The translations under genes and the position numbers were made by a program. Positions 25,012 through 34,081 of a stretch of 64,000 nt of DNA are shown piece by piece. Below the pieces are notes generated by a model. That model worked only from the letters and a program-made list of their open reading frames with translations. It did no database searches and was not told the DNA's origin. The stretch's first letter is position 1. Every line of letters begins with the position of its first letter. Source of the DNA: Methylococcales bacterium (lineage in GTDB: Bacteria; Pseudomonadota; Gammaproteobacteria; Methylococcales; Methylomonadaceae); assembly GCA_030654015.1 (NCBI GenBank), contig JAURYI010000108.1, positions 1 through 64,000 on the forward strand. Reading direction: 5' to 3'.

Positions 25012-26037
25012 ATGAGTTATGCCATCACCCTCACCACCCACGATAATCAGCAAATCGACTTCACTTGTGAGCCAGACCAAACGGTGCAAGAAGCCGCAGA
25101 AGAAGCGGGATTTTTTCTACCTGCCTTATGCAAAGTAGGCAGTTGCGGCTCGTGTTTGGGGCGTTGCACCGAAGGCGATTATCATCTGGACAGGTACAGC
25201 CCGTCATTATTACCTGAAAATGCCCGCGAACATGGCGATATTCTGGTCTGTCGCACTCACCCACACAGCGATTTACACATTACCGCACCGTACAACGCCG
25301 CGCAAATTCAAAGTGCGGAAAACGCACTGCGTGATGCTGAAATTGTCAGCGTAGAACTGATAGCAGAACGCACCACGCGCTTGGTGTTACAATTATTGCC
25401 TGATCCAGAACATGGTATCGCATTTGAATTTGAACCAGGGCAATTTGTAGAGTTAGAAGTGCCAGAGCTGAATTTAAAACGCGCGTACTCTATCGCCAAT
25501 ACACCCAACTGGGCGGGCAGATTAGAATTTTTAATTCGGCTACAACCGCTTGGGCAGTTTTCAAGCTATTTACAAGAAACTGCGAAAGCTGGGCAACACA
25601 TACAAGTATCAGCGGCATCGGGTACATTCGGTGTGCAAGAACAAAGTTTAGCCCCGCGCTGTTTTGTGGCAGGCGGCACAGGACTCGCGCCGTTTTTATC
25701 CATCTTGCAACGCATGGCAGACTGGGGCGAAGATCATCCCACGCAGTTATTTGTAGGCGTGAACAATGAGCAGGAGATTTTTTGTCAGGACGAATTAGCC
25801 GCGTTGGAGCAAGCCATTCCGCAACTTAAAGTAGACATTTGTGTGTGGAAACCCTCGGCAACGTGGACGGGTTTTTGCGGCACACCTGCCGATGCGTTAC
25901 GCGCTTATTTAGCAAACGCCGACGTGTTGCCCGATGTGTTTTTATGCGGGCCGCCATTATTAGTGGAAGCGGCAACCCATATCGCAGTAGACGCAGGTAT
26001 TAATCCAGAACGGATTTTTTGTGAACGTTTTGCTTGA
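25012..26037 (+). CDS. hcr: Ferredoxin-FAD-NADH reductase, partner of Hcp, MmoC-like in layout
   Basis: A 341-residue reductase. Residues 1-95 are a plant-type 2Fe-2S domain (CKVGSCGSCLGRC, later Cys in LVCRTHP). Residues 100-200 form the FAD domain with RAYSIAN (RxYSxxN motif), and residues 215-340 the NAD domain with GGTGLAPFLSIL and LCGPP. It would pass electrons from NADH to Hcp. The domain order, ferredoxin first, is that of methane monooxygenase reductase MmoC and phenol hydroxylase reductase; E. coli Hcr has the ferredoxin last. Segments such as CTEGDYHL, FEPGQF and FVAGGTGLAP resemble MmoC. No monooxygenase gene is near, so the Hcp role is inferred from position. The symbol denotes role, not orthology with E. 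coli Hcr. Confidence 0.82.
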   Translation: MSYAITLTTHDNQQIDFTCEPDQTVQEAAEEAGFFLPALCKVGSCGSCLGRCTEGDYHLDRYSPSLLPENAREHGDILVCRTHPHSDLHITAPYNAAQIQSAENALRDAEIVSVELIAERTTRLVLQLLPDPEHGIAFEFEPGQFVELEVPELNLKRAYSIANTPNWAGRLEFLIRLQPLGQFSSYLQETAKAGQHIQVSAASGTFGVQEQSLAPRCFVAGGTGLAPFLSILQRMADWGEDHPTQLFVGVNNEQEIFCQDELAALEQAIPQLKVDICVWKPSATWTGFCGTPADALRAYLANADVLPDVFLCGPPLLVEAATHIAVDAGINPERIFCERFA

Positions 26038-26042
26038 AAGTT

Positions 26043-26062
26043 GGCGCGAATTTATTCGCGCC
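26043..26062. terminator. Stem-loop between convergent hcr and recQ
   Basis: Perfect 8-bp stem GGCGCGAA / TTCGCGCC around TTTA, 5 bp after the hcr stop and 10 bp before the recQ stop. No T run follows, so termination strength is uncertain. Confidence 0.55.
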
Positions 26063-26072
26063 TATAACCATG

Positions 26073-28205
26073 TCAGGATTCAATCTGATACTGTAACGCT
26101 GCTTGCACACAGCGCAAAATGCCATAGTTATACGCCTCTTCAAACTGATCATACACAGGCTTCAAGCTGGTTTGTTGTTCATCGAGCAGAGCCAGAATAC
26201 TGGCTTCTATTTGTTTGATTTCGGGTTCAGATAAATCAAGCACAGCGTTTAAATTCAGCAAGCCTTGAGCAATTGCTTCGGCTAAATGCCCGTAAATCGT
26301 GGCATCTTTTAACTCGCGGGTTTCGGCGATTTTCTGCACACTGACACCCAATCTGAACAAGCGTAATGATTCGGCAACGGTGCTGGTAAACCCCGCCGTA
26401 TCACCAAAAAATGCCTGAATAATGGCTAAAAACTGCTCGCCGTATAAATCCAGTTTGCGCTGTCCTACGCCTGATAATTGCGCCAGTTGTTCCAGCGTGG
26501 CGGGTTTGTTTTCCATCATCGCCATCAACGTGGCATCATGGAAAATAACATAAGGCGGCACTTGTTGCTCGTCAGCAATTTCTCGACGTTTGGCGCGTAA
26601 TGCCTCCCATAACAACGCCTGACCCTCTTCACGGCTACGCGCCGCGCCCGCGATTTTTTTACCGCGTTTGATTTTTTCCTGCTTAATATCTTTGCGTAAC
26701 ATTAATTGCTGTTCGCCGCGCAAAATCGGGCGACTGGCTTCAATCAAATTCAACGCACCGAACTGGTCAAAATTAACGCCGACCAACCCCCGCGCCACCA
26801 ATTGCCGAAACACCGAATGCCATTGCTGTTCATCCACGTCTTTGCCGATGCCGAAAGTTGATTGCTGATGATGATTCGCGTTGATGATGCGCTCATTTTG
26901 CTTGCCCAATAACACATCAATCAAATAATGCACCCCAAACCGCGAACCTGTGCGATACACACACGATAACGCCTGTTGCGCGGCGATAGTGCCGTCCCAC
27001 GTTTGTACAGGTTCAAGACAAGTATCGCAATTGCCGCACGGCTGTTCCAACTGGTCGCCAAAATACCCTAATAAGGTCTGCCGCCGACAATGCACCTGTT
27101 CGCATAACGCCAACATCGCATCCAATTTATGCAGTTCCAAGCGTTTGTGTGCTTCATCGGCATCCGAACCCGACAGCATCCGCTTCAACATCACCACATC
27201 CTGTAAACCATAAGTCATCCACGCATCGGCAGGCAAACCATCCCGCCCTGCCCTGCCCGTTTCCTGATAATAGGCTTCGACGCTTTTCGGTATATCCAAA
27301 TGGGCAACAAAACGCACATTCGGCTTATCAATCCCCATACCAAAGGCAATGGTGGCAACGATAACAATACTGTCCTGCCGTAAAAAAGTTTGTTGATTTT
27401 TCTGGCGATCATTACTGTTCATCCCCGCATGATACGGCAACGCATTAACGCCTTGATTGCGTAGCCATTCTGCGGTTTCTTCCACTTTTTTACGCGACAA
27501 ACAATAAACAATACCCGCATCACCGTGATGATGCGTACGCATAAAATCCAGCAATTGCTGCCGTGGGTTTTGTTTCTGCACAATCGCATAACGAATATTG
27601 GGACGATCAAAACCACTTAAATACAGCGGCGCGTGTTCCAGCTTTAAACGGACAATAATTTCTTGGCGGGTTTTTTCATCGGCGGTCGCCGTGAGCGCGA
27701 TACGCGGAATGGTCGGGAAACGTTCATGCAATATCGACAACTGCAAATAATCCGCGCGAAAATCATGCCCCCATTGCGACACACAATGCGCTTCATCTAT
27801 GGCAAACAGCGACACCTTAATGCGGCTGAATAATTCTAACGTACGCGGTGCAGATAAGCGTTCGGGCGCGATATACAACAAATCCAGCTCATTATTCAGC
27901 AACTGCTGTTCAATGCCCCGCGCCTGCTCCATCGTCAGCGTGGAATTAAGAAACGCCGCTTTCACCCCCAACTGCAATAACGCACTGACCTGATCCTGCA
28001 TCAACGCAATCAACGGCGAAATCACAATCCCCACTCCCTCACGCACCAGCGCAGGAATCTGATAACACAACGATTTACCGCCACCCGTCGGCATCAACAC
28101 CAGCGCATCCTGCCCCGCAATAACGTGTTCAATCGCCGCTTGCTGTTGCCCACGAAAACTATCGTAGCCGAAAACTGTTTTTAATATGTTGAGGGGCTGG
28201 TTCAT
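26073..28205 (-). CDS. recQ: RecQ, ATP-dependent 3'-5' DNA helicase
   Basis: A 710-residue superfamily 2 helicase for recombination repair and fork restart. Helicase motifs: Walker [14 protein letters not shown] (residues 37-49), [14 protein letters not shown] (about 137-150), TATAD, and [10 protein letters not shown] (motif VI). The RQC part contains the zinc cysteines in CGNCDTC, and an HRDC domain lies near residues 525-600 ([15 protein letters not shown]). An additional C-terminal helix-turn-helix-like segment ([24 protein letters not shown]) is the RQC-associated type found in many RecQ. Length is typical. It stands alone, convergent with hcr. Confidence 0.95.
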   Translation of the reverse strand: MNQPLNILKTVFGYDSFRGQQQAAIEHVIAGQDALVLMPTGGGKSLCYQIPALVREGVGIVISPLIALMQDQVSALLQLGVKAAFLNSTLTMEQARGIEQQLLNNELDLLYIAPERLSAPRTLELFSRIKVSLFAIDEAHCVSQWGHDFRADYLQLSILHERFPTIPRIALTATADEKTRQEIIVRLKLEHAPLYLSGFDRPNIRYAIVQKQNPRQQLLDFMRTHHHGDAGIVYCLSRKKVEETAEWLRNQGVNALPYHAGMNSNDRQKNQQTFLRQDSIVIVATIAFGMGIDKPNVRFVAHLDIPKSVEAYYQETGRAGRDGLPADAWMTYGLQDVVMLKRMLSGSDADEAHKRLELHKLDAMLALCEQVHCRRQTLLGYFGDQLEQPCGNCDTCLEPVQTWDGTIAAQQALSCVYRTGSRFGVHYLIDVLLGKQNERIINANHHQQSTFGIGKDVDEQQWHSVFRQLVARGLVGVNFDQFGALNLIEASRPILRGEQQLMLRKDIKQEKIKRGKKIAGAARSREEGQALLWEALRAKRREIADEQQVPPYVIFHDATLMAMMENKPATLEQLAQLSGVGQRKLDLYGEQFLAIIQAFFGDTAGFTSTVAESLRLFRLGVSVQKIAETRELKDATIYGHLAEAIAQGLLNLNAVLDLSEPEIKQIEASILALLDEQQTSLKPVYDQFEEAYNYGILRCVQAALQYQIES

Positions 28206-28280
28206 AGTGAATTAGGTCTTTTTTCTGCTTCTGGCTTTATCGTACACGGTCTTGTTTTCCCGCTAAGCAAACACTTTAAC

Positions 28281-28451
28281 TTATAAATCATCCAGCAACA
28301 CTTCAATAGCTGTCGATTTTTCCGCTTGTCTTTCTTGTACTATTTTGCCCAATTCATAATCCTCCAATGCTTCCATCAGCCGCTCATAAGCCGTCGTGTT
28401 TTTCTTTAATTCAGACGCACTTCCGCTGAATGAAATGAATAGTTGTTGCAT
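28281..28451 (-). CDS. 56-residue protein resembling a shortened Phd/StbD-type antitoxin
   Basis: The reading frame starts with ATG at 28451 and ends TAA at 28281. It begins MQQLFISFSGSASELKKN and ends LLDDL. SASELKKN resembles the conserved N-terminal strand/helix of Phd/YefM and StbD antitoxins (usually xVSELKKNP), and TAYERLMEALEDYELGKIV resembles their C-terminal toxin-binding helix. The 25-30 residues normally between these parts, containing the (V/A)xxNKP turn, are absent, as if deleted. No RelE/StbE-type toxin frame is adjacent. It is probably a remnant or an orphan antitoxin. The ribosome site is weak. It was recognised by eye only. Confidence 0.45.
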   Translation of the reverse strand: MQQLFISFSGSASELKKNTTAYERLMEALEDYELGKIVQERQAEKSTAIEVLLDDL

Positions 28452-28490
28452 AGTCACGCTCTAAATAATGAATTAATAAAAGCTAGTTAA

Positions 28491-31205
28491 TCAAAATGGT
28501 AACTTAACCGAGTTACGTTGAATAAGTGCCAATACTTTTGGGCGACCTGCATTACTTAATGAGAAACCAAGTCCTGTACGGTAACTTTCTGGCAGATAAA
28601 AGCGTTTTTCTTCATTTTTTCCGCGATCTTCAAAGATGACTCCTAACTCTTGCAATTCTTTTGACCATTCTGGCTTTAATCCCATTTGTTGAGCATCGAA
28701 AGGCACAGATTTTTCGGCGATTTCTGTTAACTTGTCATTCCAAAGTTTAAGCGTGTTAATTTCGCTAATAGCTTCTTCAACTTTTTCACGACTACAATCA
28801 CCGACAGCGTAGCGAATAGCCGCAGGTAACAAGACCCTATCTTGCCATTTAGCTGCTCCGTCAGATTGGCTGTGTTTAGCCGCGTGATACAAAAAACGTA
28901 CTAAATCCCGTGCTTGTAAGCGTCCATTTAAATCGCACAGTGCGGTAAAGACCCAACGCACTGTATTTGCTTCTTTAGAATTAGTTGAACCCAATTTTTT
29001 CCCCCATAACTGATACAACTCGGTTAATAGTTCACTGCCTGATAATGTGTCAGAATCGTCTTTATTCGCCCATGTAAAACCTGTTTCAGCGCATATCCAA
29101 TAAGCAAGGCGCAGGAACGATTCCGCAGTCCACTCTAGTACAAAGGGTTTATAACGCGCTTCAAATTGACCTAAATTTTGTTGAATGACTGTACGCACAT
29201 AATCAGAGCGGACGAATTCGATAATACCCAGATGACTTTCGCGTATTTCTTCTATACGGTTTGGAAAACTCAGTAAAGCTTCCAGAGCTGATTTTTGTTC
29301 AGGTTTTTCTATTAATGTTGGAAACTGATCTTCTAAACCATCAATGAGAATAACCAAGCGAAAATTTTTTGATATTAGAAAATGATTTAAATCTTTTAAA
29401 TCAGTACCTGCAACAGTAAATGCACTCAATAGCTCCATCGTCCAGAATTTTACCCAATCGGTATTTCCCTGCGATACAGCTTTATCAATACGATCTTGGA
29501 GAGCAATTTCAGAAAATTCCTGCGTTAGTTCTAGCTTTTGAAAACAATTTTCACGACACTCCTCAACAATTTTTCTGGCAGTTGGTTTTAATTGTTTTGA
29601 GGAGAGAAAAGGAAATATGAGCGTTTCATTGCCATCAACTACGTTGATGTCCAGCTTTTTAAGAAATCCTTCCCATGTTTGTTTTCGACACAATTGCAAA
29701 AAATTAAATGTTTTACCAGCCCCTTTAGCACCGATTGAAACGGTAATAGGAATGGATTTTTCATAGTGTTTAGCTAAATTTTTAAGTGGCTCAGTAACTA
29801 ATAAATTATCACCATCGCCATTCTCTGCATATTTGTATTTTTCACAGACTTGCTCAAGACGTTTGGCGTCACTTAGCCCTGAACTTTCTTGATAGGTAAT
29901 GCTAACAGCCATCTCAGTGACAGAAGAAGCAGGTGAAGCTGTTATTACCCAATCCTTAATGCGGTTAAAAAGTGAGCTATTTCTAGTAAGTCCAATGGCT
30001 TCCTTAAAATCTCGAATACACATTAGACTTTCATCAAATGCGGCTTCAATAAATACAATACCAGAACTTATATTGTCATCATCGGTTTGTGGAGCAGGAA
30101 ATGCGGCATTTAGTCGTTCAATTGCCACGTTATAATCAGGTGATTCCCGTAATGTTGAATTGAGTAAACTCAAAATAACGGTAGGCACAGCAGCAGGATT
30201 GTCAATGATTAATGAACGTAGCAGAGCCATTTTTTCCAAAATAATAGCCGCTCCGTTGATTGATTGTGACGCAATAGTAGAAACAATGAAGCGTTCAATA
30301 CGAGGGTCAAACAATAATGGACTAGCCAACTCACTCAATCCCGCGCGTAAATCAATCAACACCAATTCGACATCAAGCTCACTAGCCAGTTTTTGAATGG
30401 CATCACCAACACACCAAGGATTTTTAGTGTTACGCGCTAAATGTTCGGGTAAAACGGGAGTATCCAATAACTCAGTAGGTTGGTCTGGATTAACACAAGC
30501 GGGCAGCACAAACACTTCATGCGCACCATTCACAGTAATAGATGACTTGCGTAATTCAGCAGCGCAATATTGAATGGAGGCTTCTACAGAGGAAGGCGGA
30601 TAATGTACGGCTTCAAGAAAGCGTACAAAAGAAATGCTAGGGCGATTTGCAACATCTAACCAATAAGTAATGCCAGGTGCTTCTAAATCCGCATCGATTA
30701 ATAATACCTTAGTTTTCCGTTTCTTAGTTTGCTCCAAATAGGCAACCAAATGGGTCATTAAAGCAGTGGTACGTCCAACACCACCTTTAAAAGAATGAAA
30801 CGCGGAAATATGCAGAGTCTCTGGAAAAGGCGTAGGTGGAATGAAGCTCTTTTCTGTCGTTGTAGAAAAATAAGCTAAGTCATGCCAAAGTGGATAACTT
30901 ACAGGTTGATTCGGTTTTATACCTGATGACATGACCTCAATCGGATATGGCACATCACCAATGCGTAATGTCAGAATATTGTCGTTCTCATCTAATGAAT
31001 TTCCAAAACCGTCAGCAAGCCAAGCGTGTAGCTCGGTTTCGCATTCGTCATTGACTAAAGTAATTTCTGCACCGTCTGAGTAGCAATCAATGATAGAAAT
31101 AAAGTTAAGAAACTGATTCACACCACAACGCATTTCACGAAAACGCCGCTCAACATCCAGCCACGTCATCAGAGGATCGTGTTTGTTAAATTCAAAGTCT
31201 GTCAT
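28491..31205 (-). CDS. KGGVGR-motif MinD/ParA-like ATPase fused to a second P-loop NTPase
   Basis: A 904-residue protein. Residues 1-125 are an unrecognised N-terminal domain. Residues 130-425 are a MinD/ParA-type ATPase with a variant Walker A SFKGGVGRTTALM (138-150), the switch segment VLLIDADLEAPG (167-178) and Walker B LVLIDLRAGL (281-290). A second P-loop follows, SIGAKGAGKTF (490-500), with Walker B RLVILIDGLED (616-626), which makes a STAND/AAA-like second NTPase; the remaining 280 residues are helical and have no motif I know. ParA-like KGGVGR ATPases are found in predicted conflict and defence loci. Its start overlaps the stop of the upstream HEPN-like gene by 4 bp, so the two form an operon and probably act together. 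It is cytosolic, with no membrane segment. Function inferred, not known. Confidence 0.8.
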   Translation of the reverse strand: MTDFEFNKHDPLMTWLDVERRFREMRCGVNQFLNFISIIDCYSDGAEITLVNDECETELHAWLADGFGNSLDENDNILTLRIGDVPYPIEVMSSGIKPNQPVSYPLWHDLAYFSTTTEKSFIPPTPFPETLHISAFHSFKGGVGRTTALMTHLVAYLEQTKKRKTKVLLIDADLEAPGITYWLDVANRPSISFVRFLEAVHYPPSSVEASIQYCAAELRKSSITVNGAHEVFVLPACVNPDQPTELLDTPVLPEHLARNTKNPWCVGDAIQKLASELDVELVLIDLRAGLSELASPLLFDPRIERFIVSTIASQSINGAAIILEKMALLRSLIIDNPAAVPTVILSLLNSTLRESPDYNVAIERLNAAFPAPQTDDDNISSGIVFIEAAFDESLMCIRDFKEAIGLTRNSSLFNRIKDWVITASPASSVTEMAVSITYQESSGLSDAKRLEQVCEKYKYAENGDGDNLLVTEPLKNLAKHYEKSIPITVSIGAKGAGKTFNFLQLCRKQTWEGFLKKLDINVVDGNETLIFPFLSSKQLKPTARKIVEECRENCFQKLELTQEFSEIALQDRIDKAVSQGNTDWVKFWTMELLSAFTVAGTDLKDLNHFLISKNFRLVILIDGLEDQFPTLIEKPEQKSALEALLSFPNRIEEIRESHLGIIEFVRSDYVRTVIQQNLGQFEARYKPFVLEWTAESFLRLAYWICAETGFTWANKDDSDTLSGSELLTELYQLWGKKLGSTNSKEANTVRWVFTALCDLNGRLQARDLVRFLYHAAKHSQSDGAAKWQDRVLLPAAIRYAVGDCSREKVEEAISEINTLKLWNDKLTEIAEKSVPFDAQQMGLKPEWSKELQELGVIFEDRGKNEEKRFYLPESYRTGLGFSLSNAGRPKVLALIQRNSVKLPF

Positions 31206-31672
31206 TTCAATTCTCCTTCAATCCATTTTTGAATTTCCAATAATTGTGTTTCAAGTTCTGCATCACTTGGATTTTTTGCTTGTGCGCCATAACGCCAAAC
31301 TTGATTTAATTCGCCACAATTAGCCCAGTCTCCCCTCCCTGTTTTGCGTTGCTTTGGAGATGATATGGGCTGTTTTAGAGCGTATAAGTGAATTCTGGAG
31401 TCGAGCCTATATTCTTTGCCAACTTTCAAACAATCCATTAGATTATTCAAATCATGTCCAGATTTTTTCCCCCCACCAGCATCTACAAAGAAATCTTCTA
31501 AGTTTTCAGAGTCTGTTTTGGCATTGTTTCTAAGTAGAATGGCTTTTAACCCCGTTTCTATGGCGTAAAACAGTAACAAACGATGCGCATTGGTTTTTTT
31601 ATTAGCTATTTCAAAAGCTGAGTACGCTTCTCGCCAAGCGCGTTTAAGTTCTCGATCAGTAAATACAATCAT
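31202..31672 (-). CDS. Small HEPN-like helical protein, partner of the KGGVGR ATPase
   Basis: A 156-residue protein, mostly alpha-helical by pattern. The segment AHRLLLFYAIETGLKAILL (residues 28-46) followed by KSGHDLNNLMDCLKV (about 69-83) matches the two-helix core and HDL turn of HEPN-like proteins. The RNase signature R-x4-H of toxic HEPN domains is not evident, so it may be a regulatory or RNA-binding HEPN-like protein. It is the first gene of a two-gene unit; its stop TGA overlaps the next ATG. Best read as adaptor or effector of a two-component defence-like system, on gene context alone. Confidence 0.6.
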   Translation of the reverse strand: MIVFTDRELKRAWREAYSAFEIANKKTNAHRLLLFYAIETGLKAILLRNNAKTDSENLEDFFVDAGGGKKSGHDLNNLMDCLKVGKEYRLDSRIHLYALKQPISSPKQRKTGRGDWANCGELNQVWRYGAQAKNPSDAELETQLLEIQKWIEGELK

Positions 31673-31846
31673 GAATTTTTTCCGTTATTATTTGCAGTGT
31701 TCATATTTCTAGTTATTGATACTATTATGCTGTATGGACACGGTTGCAAATAGCTTTTCTTATAGTTATGCGTTCACACTTTCTAGCTAACATGACTATT
31801 GACGCTCCAAGGTCTTCTTGCGCTTACACACCGCTGCACTATTCCT

Positions 31847-31892
31847 ATCAGCTTATCACCAAAAAGTATTTTTACACTCTCGATAAGCTGAT
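31847..31892. promoter_or_regulatory. 11-bp inverted repeat in the divergent region before cbpA
   Basis: The arms ATCAGCTTATC and GATAAGCTGAT are perfect and separated by 24 bp. They lie in the 366-bp gap between the divergent HEPN-like gene and cbpA, roughly 150 bp before cbpA. The arrangement would suit a paired operator or an RNA hairpin; no regulator can be named. The remainder of the gap holds a poor family D-like fragment at about 31799-31820 and no convincing gene. Confidence 0.4.
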
Positions 31893-32038
31893 TATCGCTT
31901 TGCAGTTCTATCGGGGCAGATCTATGACTTTTACAACAATTTGCGTTTTTGAATGGCTGGATATTTTTTCTAACATCGTTTCCAGTCGCTTCATGTGTTT
32001 AAATACATAAGGATTTCTTAGCAGGCAGGTTATTCAAT

Positions 32039-32989
32039 ATGCAATATAAAGATTACTATAAAATCATGGGGCTTTCGCGGGATGCCAGTCAGGATGAAAT
32101 CAAACGCGCGTATCGTAAATTGGCACGCAAGTACCATCCCGATGTCAGTAAAGATCCAGATGGTGAGGCAAAATTCAAGGAATTAGGCGAGGCTTATGAG
32201 GTTCTGAAAGATCCCGAAAAGCGAGCGGCTTATAACCAGTTAGGTGAGAACTTAAAATCTGGTCAGGACTTTAGACCGCCGCCCGACTGGGATGAAGGTT
32301 TTGAATTCAAAGGCGGTGGTTTTACGGGTGGTGATACCAGTGACTATAGTGATTTTTTTGAGCAACTGTTTGGTCGCACAGAATTTCAGTCCTCAAATAC
32401 TGGGAGGCACTATGGTGATCATGTGCGTGGACAGGATAGTCATGCAAAAATCCATATTGATCTCGAAGACAGTTATAGCGGGGCAACACGCAATATTTCC
32501 ATAAGTACGCCTGAAATGAATGCGCAAGGTCAATTGCAGGTAAAGCATAGAAGTCTGAATATCAAAATTCCCAAAGGTATTAAGCAGGGACAGCATATCA
32601 AGCTGGCTGGTCAGGGCAGTCCCAGTTCGGGAAGCGGTCAGGCAGGTGATTTATTTCTTGAGATAGTGTTTAACAATCACCCGCTTTACCGTGTTTCTGA
32701 AACCGATGTGTATCTGGATCTTCCTGTTACCCCTTGGGAAGCGGCTTTAGGTGCTAAAATCAAAGTGCCTACGCCAGAAAGTGTTGTTGAATTGAAAATA
32801 CCGCCTAATTCCAGACAAGGCACTAAACTGCGTTTGGCAGGTCGGGGACTGCCCGCTAAAACAGCGGGTGATTTTTATGTGGTACTGCAAATTGTCCTGC
32901 CACCTGCAACAACAGAACAAGCCAAAGCGGTTTACCAAAATATGCAGCAAACGCTTGATTTTAACCCGCGCCAATCCATGGGGATATAA
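32039..32989 (+). CDS. cbpA: CbpA, DnaJ-class co-chaperone
   Basis: A 316-residue protein: an N-terminal J domain (residues 5-70) with [14 protein letters not shown] carrying the HPD that stimulates DnaK, a Gly/Phe-rich linker (about 90-120) and two C-terminal beta-barrel substrate domains. There is no zinc-finger cysteine set, which separates CbpA from DnaJ. Closing motif [16 protein letters not shown] is typical. In E. coli CbpA also binds curved DNA in stationary phase. GCAGG lies 9 nt before the ATG. The next gene, cbpM, starts at the base after its stop codon. Confidence 0.94.
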   Translation: MQYKDYYKIMGLSRDASQDEIKRAYRKLARKYHPDVSKDPDGEAKFKELGEAYEVLKDPEKRAAYNQLGENLKSGQDFRPPPDWDEGFEFKGGGFTGGDTSDYSDFFEQLFGRTEFQSSNTGRHYGDHVRGQDSHAKIHIDLEDSYSGATRNISISTPEMNAQGQLQVKHRSLNIKIPKGIKQGQHIKLAGQGSPSSGSGQAGDLFLEIVFNNHPLYRVSETDVYLDLPVTPWEAALGAKIKVPTPESVVELKIPPNSRQGTKLRLAGRGLPAKTAGDFYVVLQIVLPPATTEQAKAVYQNMQQTLDFNPRQSMGI

Positions 32990-33322
32990 ATGAACTCACA
33001 CGATTTATTATTAATCCACACAGGAACAATCATTGAAGAGGATTCTCTGACACTGGGTCAATTGTGCCGTGCCTGTGGTGTCCATGCCGATTGGGTTATT
33101 AGTCTGGTTGAAGAAGGCATCATTGAACCCGAAGGAAAAGAAATCCATTGCTGGCACTTTTCAGGCGTAAATCTGGTGCGGGTTCGTTCAGCACTCAGGT
33201 TACAGCGTGATCTGGGCGTTAATCTGGCAGGTATCGGCTTGGTATTTGATTTGATGGATGAGCTGGAAAATTTGCGGGGGCGACTGAATATAACGGGCGA
33301 TACCCATAATATGAGATATTGA
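32990..33322 (+). CDS. cbpM: CbpM, modulator of CbpA
   Basis: A 110-residue MerR-like helical protein. LTLGQLCRACGVHADWVISLVEEGIIEPEG forms the winged-helix-like core, and LVRVRSALRLQRDLGVNLAGIGLVFDLMDEL the C-terminal helices. CbpM binds the J domain of CbpA and blocks its access to DnaK and DNA. Start codon directly abuts the cbpA stop, so the pair is co-translated. It is convergent with ureG, with a family B repeat between. Confidence 0.9.
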   Translation: MNSHDLLLIHTGTIIEEDSLTLGQLCRACGVHADWVISLVEEGIIEPEGKEIHCWHFSGVNLVRVRSALRLQRDLGVNLAGIGLVFDLMDELENLRGRLNITGDTHNMRY

Positions 33323-33365
33323 TTTTTAGACGCTGTACCTTATGTTTTATCCAGTCGCCAGAAGG

Positions 33366-33442
33366 GTGTGATAAAGACCTGCGAGGTTTTAAAAATCCCG
33401 CAGGTCTAGCAACTTTCCCGCCATATCTAAATTGACGGTGTA
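33366..33442. repeat. Family B palindromic repeat, copy 2
   Basis: Begins GTGTGATAAAGACC, with the ACCTGCGAGG / CC(C)GCAGGT stem, and ends TTGACGGTGTA; nearly identical to 3286-3363. It lies between convergent cbpM and ureG and may serve as a two-way transcription end. Confidence 0.8.
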
Positions 33443-33454
33443 GCAGTTATTCTC

Positions 33455-34072
33455 TCAATCGTTGTTTAACATCCCTGCTTGAATAATAAAATTCCGAATC
33501 GTCTCCAAACCTGTACCTGTTTTTAAATTGCTAAATACAAACGGGCGTTCACCGCGCATTTTTTTTGCATCTCTGTCCATGACTTCTAATGACGCACCTA
33601 CATGAGGGGCTAAGTCGATTTTATTAATCACCAGCAAATCGGAGCGGGTAATACCCGGCCCACCTTTGCGCGGGATTTTGTCGCCTGCGGACACATCAAT
33701 CACATAAATGGTTAAATCGGCTAGTTCGGGGCTGAAAGTCGCGCTTAAATTATCACCGCCGCTTTCTACCATGATGAAATCGAGATTGTCCCAACGTTCA
33801 CACAGTTCATCGACGGCGGCAAGATTCATGGAGGCATCTTCGCGAATCGCGGTGTGCGGACAACCGCCTGTTTCTACGCCTAAAATGCGGTCTTCGGGCA
33901 AGGCTTGGCTACGGATTAAAAATTGCTGATCTTCGCGGGTGTAAATGTCATTAGTCACTACGCCAATTTCAAACTCATCACGCATATTTTTACATAAGGC
34001 ATCGACCAACGCGGTTTTACCTGAACCCACAGGGCCGCCGATACCAACTCTTAACACTTGTTTATTTGACAT
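33455..34072 (-). CDS. ureG: UreG, GTPase for urease nickel insertion
   Basis: A 205-residue SIMIBI GTPase. The P-loop [13 protein letters not shown] (residues 11-23), the nickel-binding GGCPHTAIR (Cys-Pro-His) and NKID nucleotide specificity motif are present. It dimerises with nickel from UreE and acts with UreF and UreD on apo-urease. It is the last gene of the long urea operon, 9 bp after ureF, and ends at a family B repeat. Confidence 0.97.
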   Translation of the reverse strand: MSNKQVLRVGIGGPVGSGKTALVDALCKNMRDEFEIGVVTNDIYTREDQQFLIRSQALPEDRILGVETGGCPHTAIREDASMNLAAVDELCERWDNLDFIMVESGGDNLSATFSPELADLTIYVIDVSAGDKIPRKGGPGITRSDLLVINKIDLAPHVGASLEVMDRDAKKMRGERPFVFSNLKTGTGLETIRNFIIQAGMLNND

Positions 34073-34081
34073 GGTTTTCTC

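Noticed and set aside
31202..31672. Active HEPN ribonuclease toxin
   Set aside because: The R-x4-H catalytic motif is not visible, so only HEPN-like is claimed.
31744..32010. 88-residue frame upstream of cbpA
   Set aside because: No ribosome site, no recognisable pattern and odd composition; treated as noncoding.
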